64,000 nt of DNA from Geothrix sp. 21YS21S-4 (GTDB lineage: Bacteria > Acidobacteriota > Holophagae > Holophagales > Holophagaceae), in NCBI RefSeq assembly GCF_030845995.1, contig NZ_CP132719.1:1240001-1304000 (forward strand), given 5' to 3'. This document shows, in pieces, positions 63,955 through 64,000 of the stretch. The notes beneath the pieces are model-generated. The model was not told the origin of the DNA. It did not search any database and saw nothing but the letters and a program-made list of their open reading frames with translations. A program made the translations under genes and the position numbers. Position 1 is the first letter of the stretch; every line of letters starts with the position of its first letter.

Positions 63955-64000
63955 ATGACCACTCCCAAGAAATCCGAATCTCCCACCGGCACCGCCACCA
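63955..64000 (+). CDS. Start of an unrecognised gene, cut by the window end
   Basis: ATG at 63955 preceded by GAGG (63945-63948), with 15 codons visible: MTTPKKSESPTGTATT. A low-complexity Ser/Thr/Pro-rich N-terminus gives no family. The AT-rich block lies just upstream. The start assignment rests on the ribosome site alone. Confidence 0.45.
   Translation, partial: MTTPKKSESPTGTAT

Overview
The window is GC-rich chromosomal DNA from a Gram-negative bacterium. LPS export (lptB and an LptC/LptA-like gene), the futalosine menaquinone pathway (mqnC), an 11-haem b/c-type cytochrome, CheX and MCP chemotaxis, and methylmalonyl-CoA mutase together suggest a Holophaga/Geothrix-like acidobacterium. 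That placement is an inference from gene content and style, not a computed one. Most of the window is housekeeping. There is no prophage, CRISPR array or rRNA. One tRNA (Lys, CTT) lies near the right end.

Layout. 1-3.0 kb: a partial gene, an MCP and a zinc alcohol dehydrogenase. 3.0-7.7 kb: a minus-strand accessory run of small metabolic enzymes (VOC-SnoaL fusion, cysteine-synthase-like enzyme, isochorismatase-like hydrolase, VOC protein, O-methyltransferase, DUF2789), then a secreted Cys-rich peptide and a putative lipoprotein. 7.9-11.2 kb: pyrC and guaB, separated by a 468-bp element with 39-bp perfect inverted ends and a GxxExxY nuclease-fold gene. 11.3-17.4 kb: peptide-type ABC ATPase, YdcH-like protein, hutI, a degenerate transpeptidase/class-D-like protein, GIY-YIG, rpe and a YtcJ-like amidohydrolase. 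17.5-21.9 kb: methylmalonyl-CoA mutase large subunit, then a cytochrome locus (monohaem protein, 11-haem cytochrome fused to cytochrome b, second monohaem protein). 21.9-27.2 kb: phosphosugar mutase, PmbA and an in-frame CoaE-TldD fusion. 27.3-31.2 kb: two coupled transglutaminase-fold proteins. 31.3-40.2 kb: a long plus-strand run accA-recJ-lptC/A-lptB-rpoN-hpf-zinc ribbon-mqnC-lipoprotein. 40.5-51.9 kb: XRE regulator, purK, mog/moaB-like gene, yqgE, two ferredoxins, recR-ybaB, thiL, cheX, yqeY, proS and ndk. 52-63.6 kb: secA, rapZ, a saccharopine-dehydrogenase-like gene, an APC permease, mltG, tlyA, an ALDH lacking its nucleophile, a site-2 protease, trpS and tRNA-Lys. The window ends in an AT-rich stretch and the start of another gene.

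The most unusual signal is non-coding. Several families of long intergenic palindromes, readable as variants of caccaccaagacaccaag, aaccgcagatgacgc, gcggaggaa and gcgaaaggcgcgaaag, sit almost exclusively at gene 3' ends. Of eleven convergent gene junctions, six carry such a palindrome, three have only an ordinary intrinsic terminator, and two are overlapping genes. The GxxExxY gene is itself bracketed by a perfect copy of a similar-looking repeat, which suggests a link between this nuclease family and such repeats. Other points of note are the cytochrome locus with a Crp/Fnr-like dyad, the CoaE-TldD fusion, three proteins that keep an enzyme fold but lose catalytic residues (ALDH, transpeptidase-like, transglutaminase-like), and a probable [4Fe-4S] tryptophanyl-tRNA synthetase.
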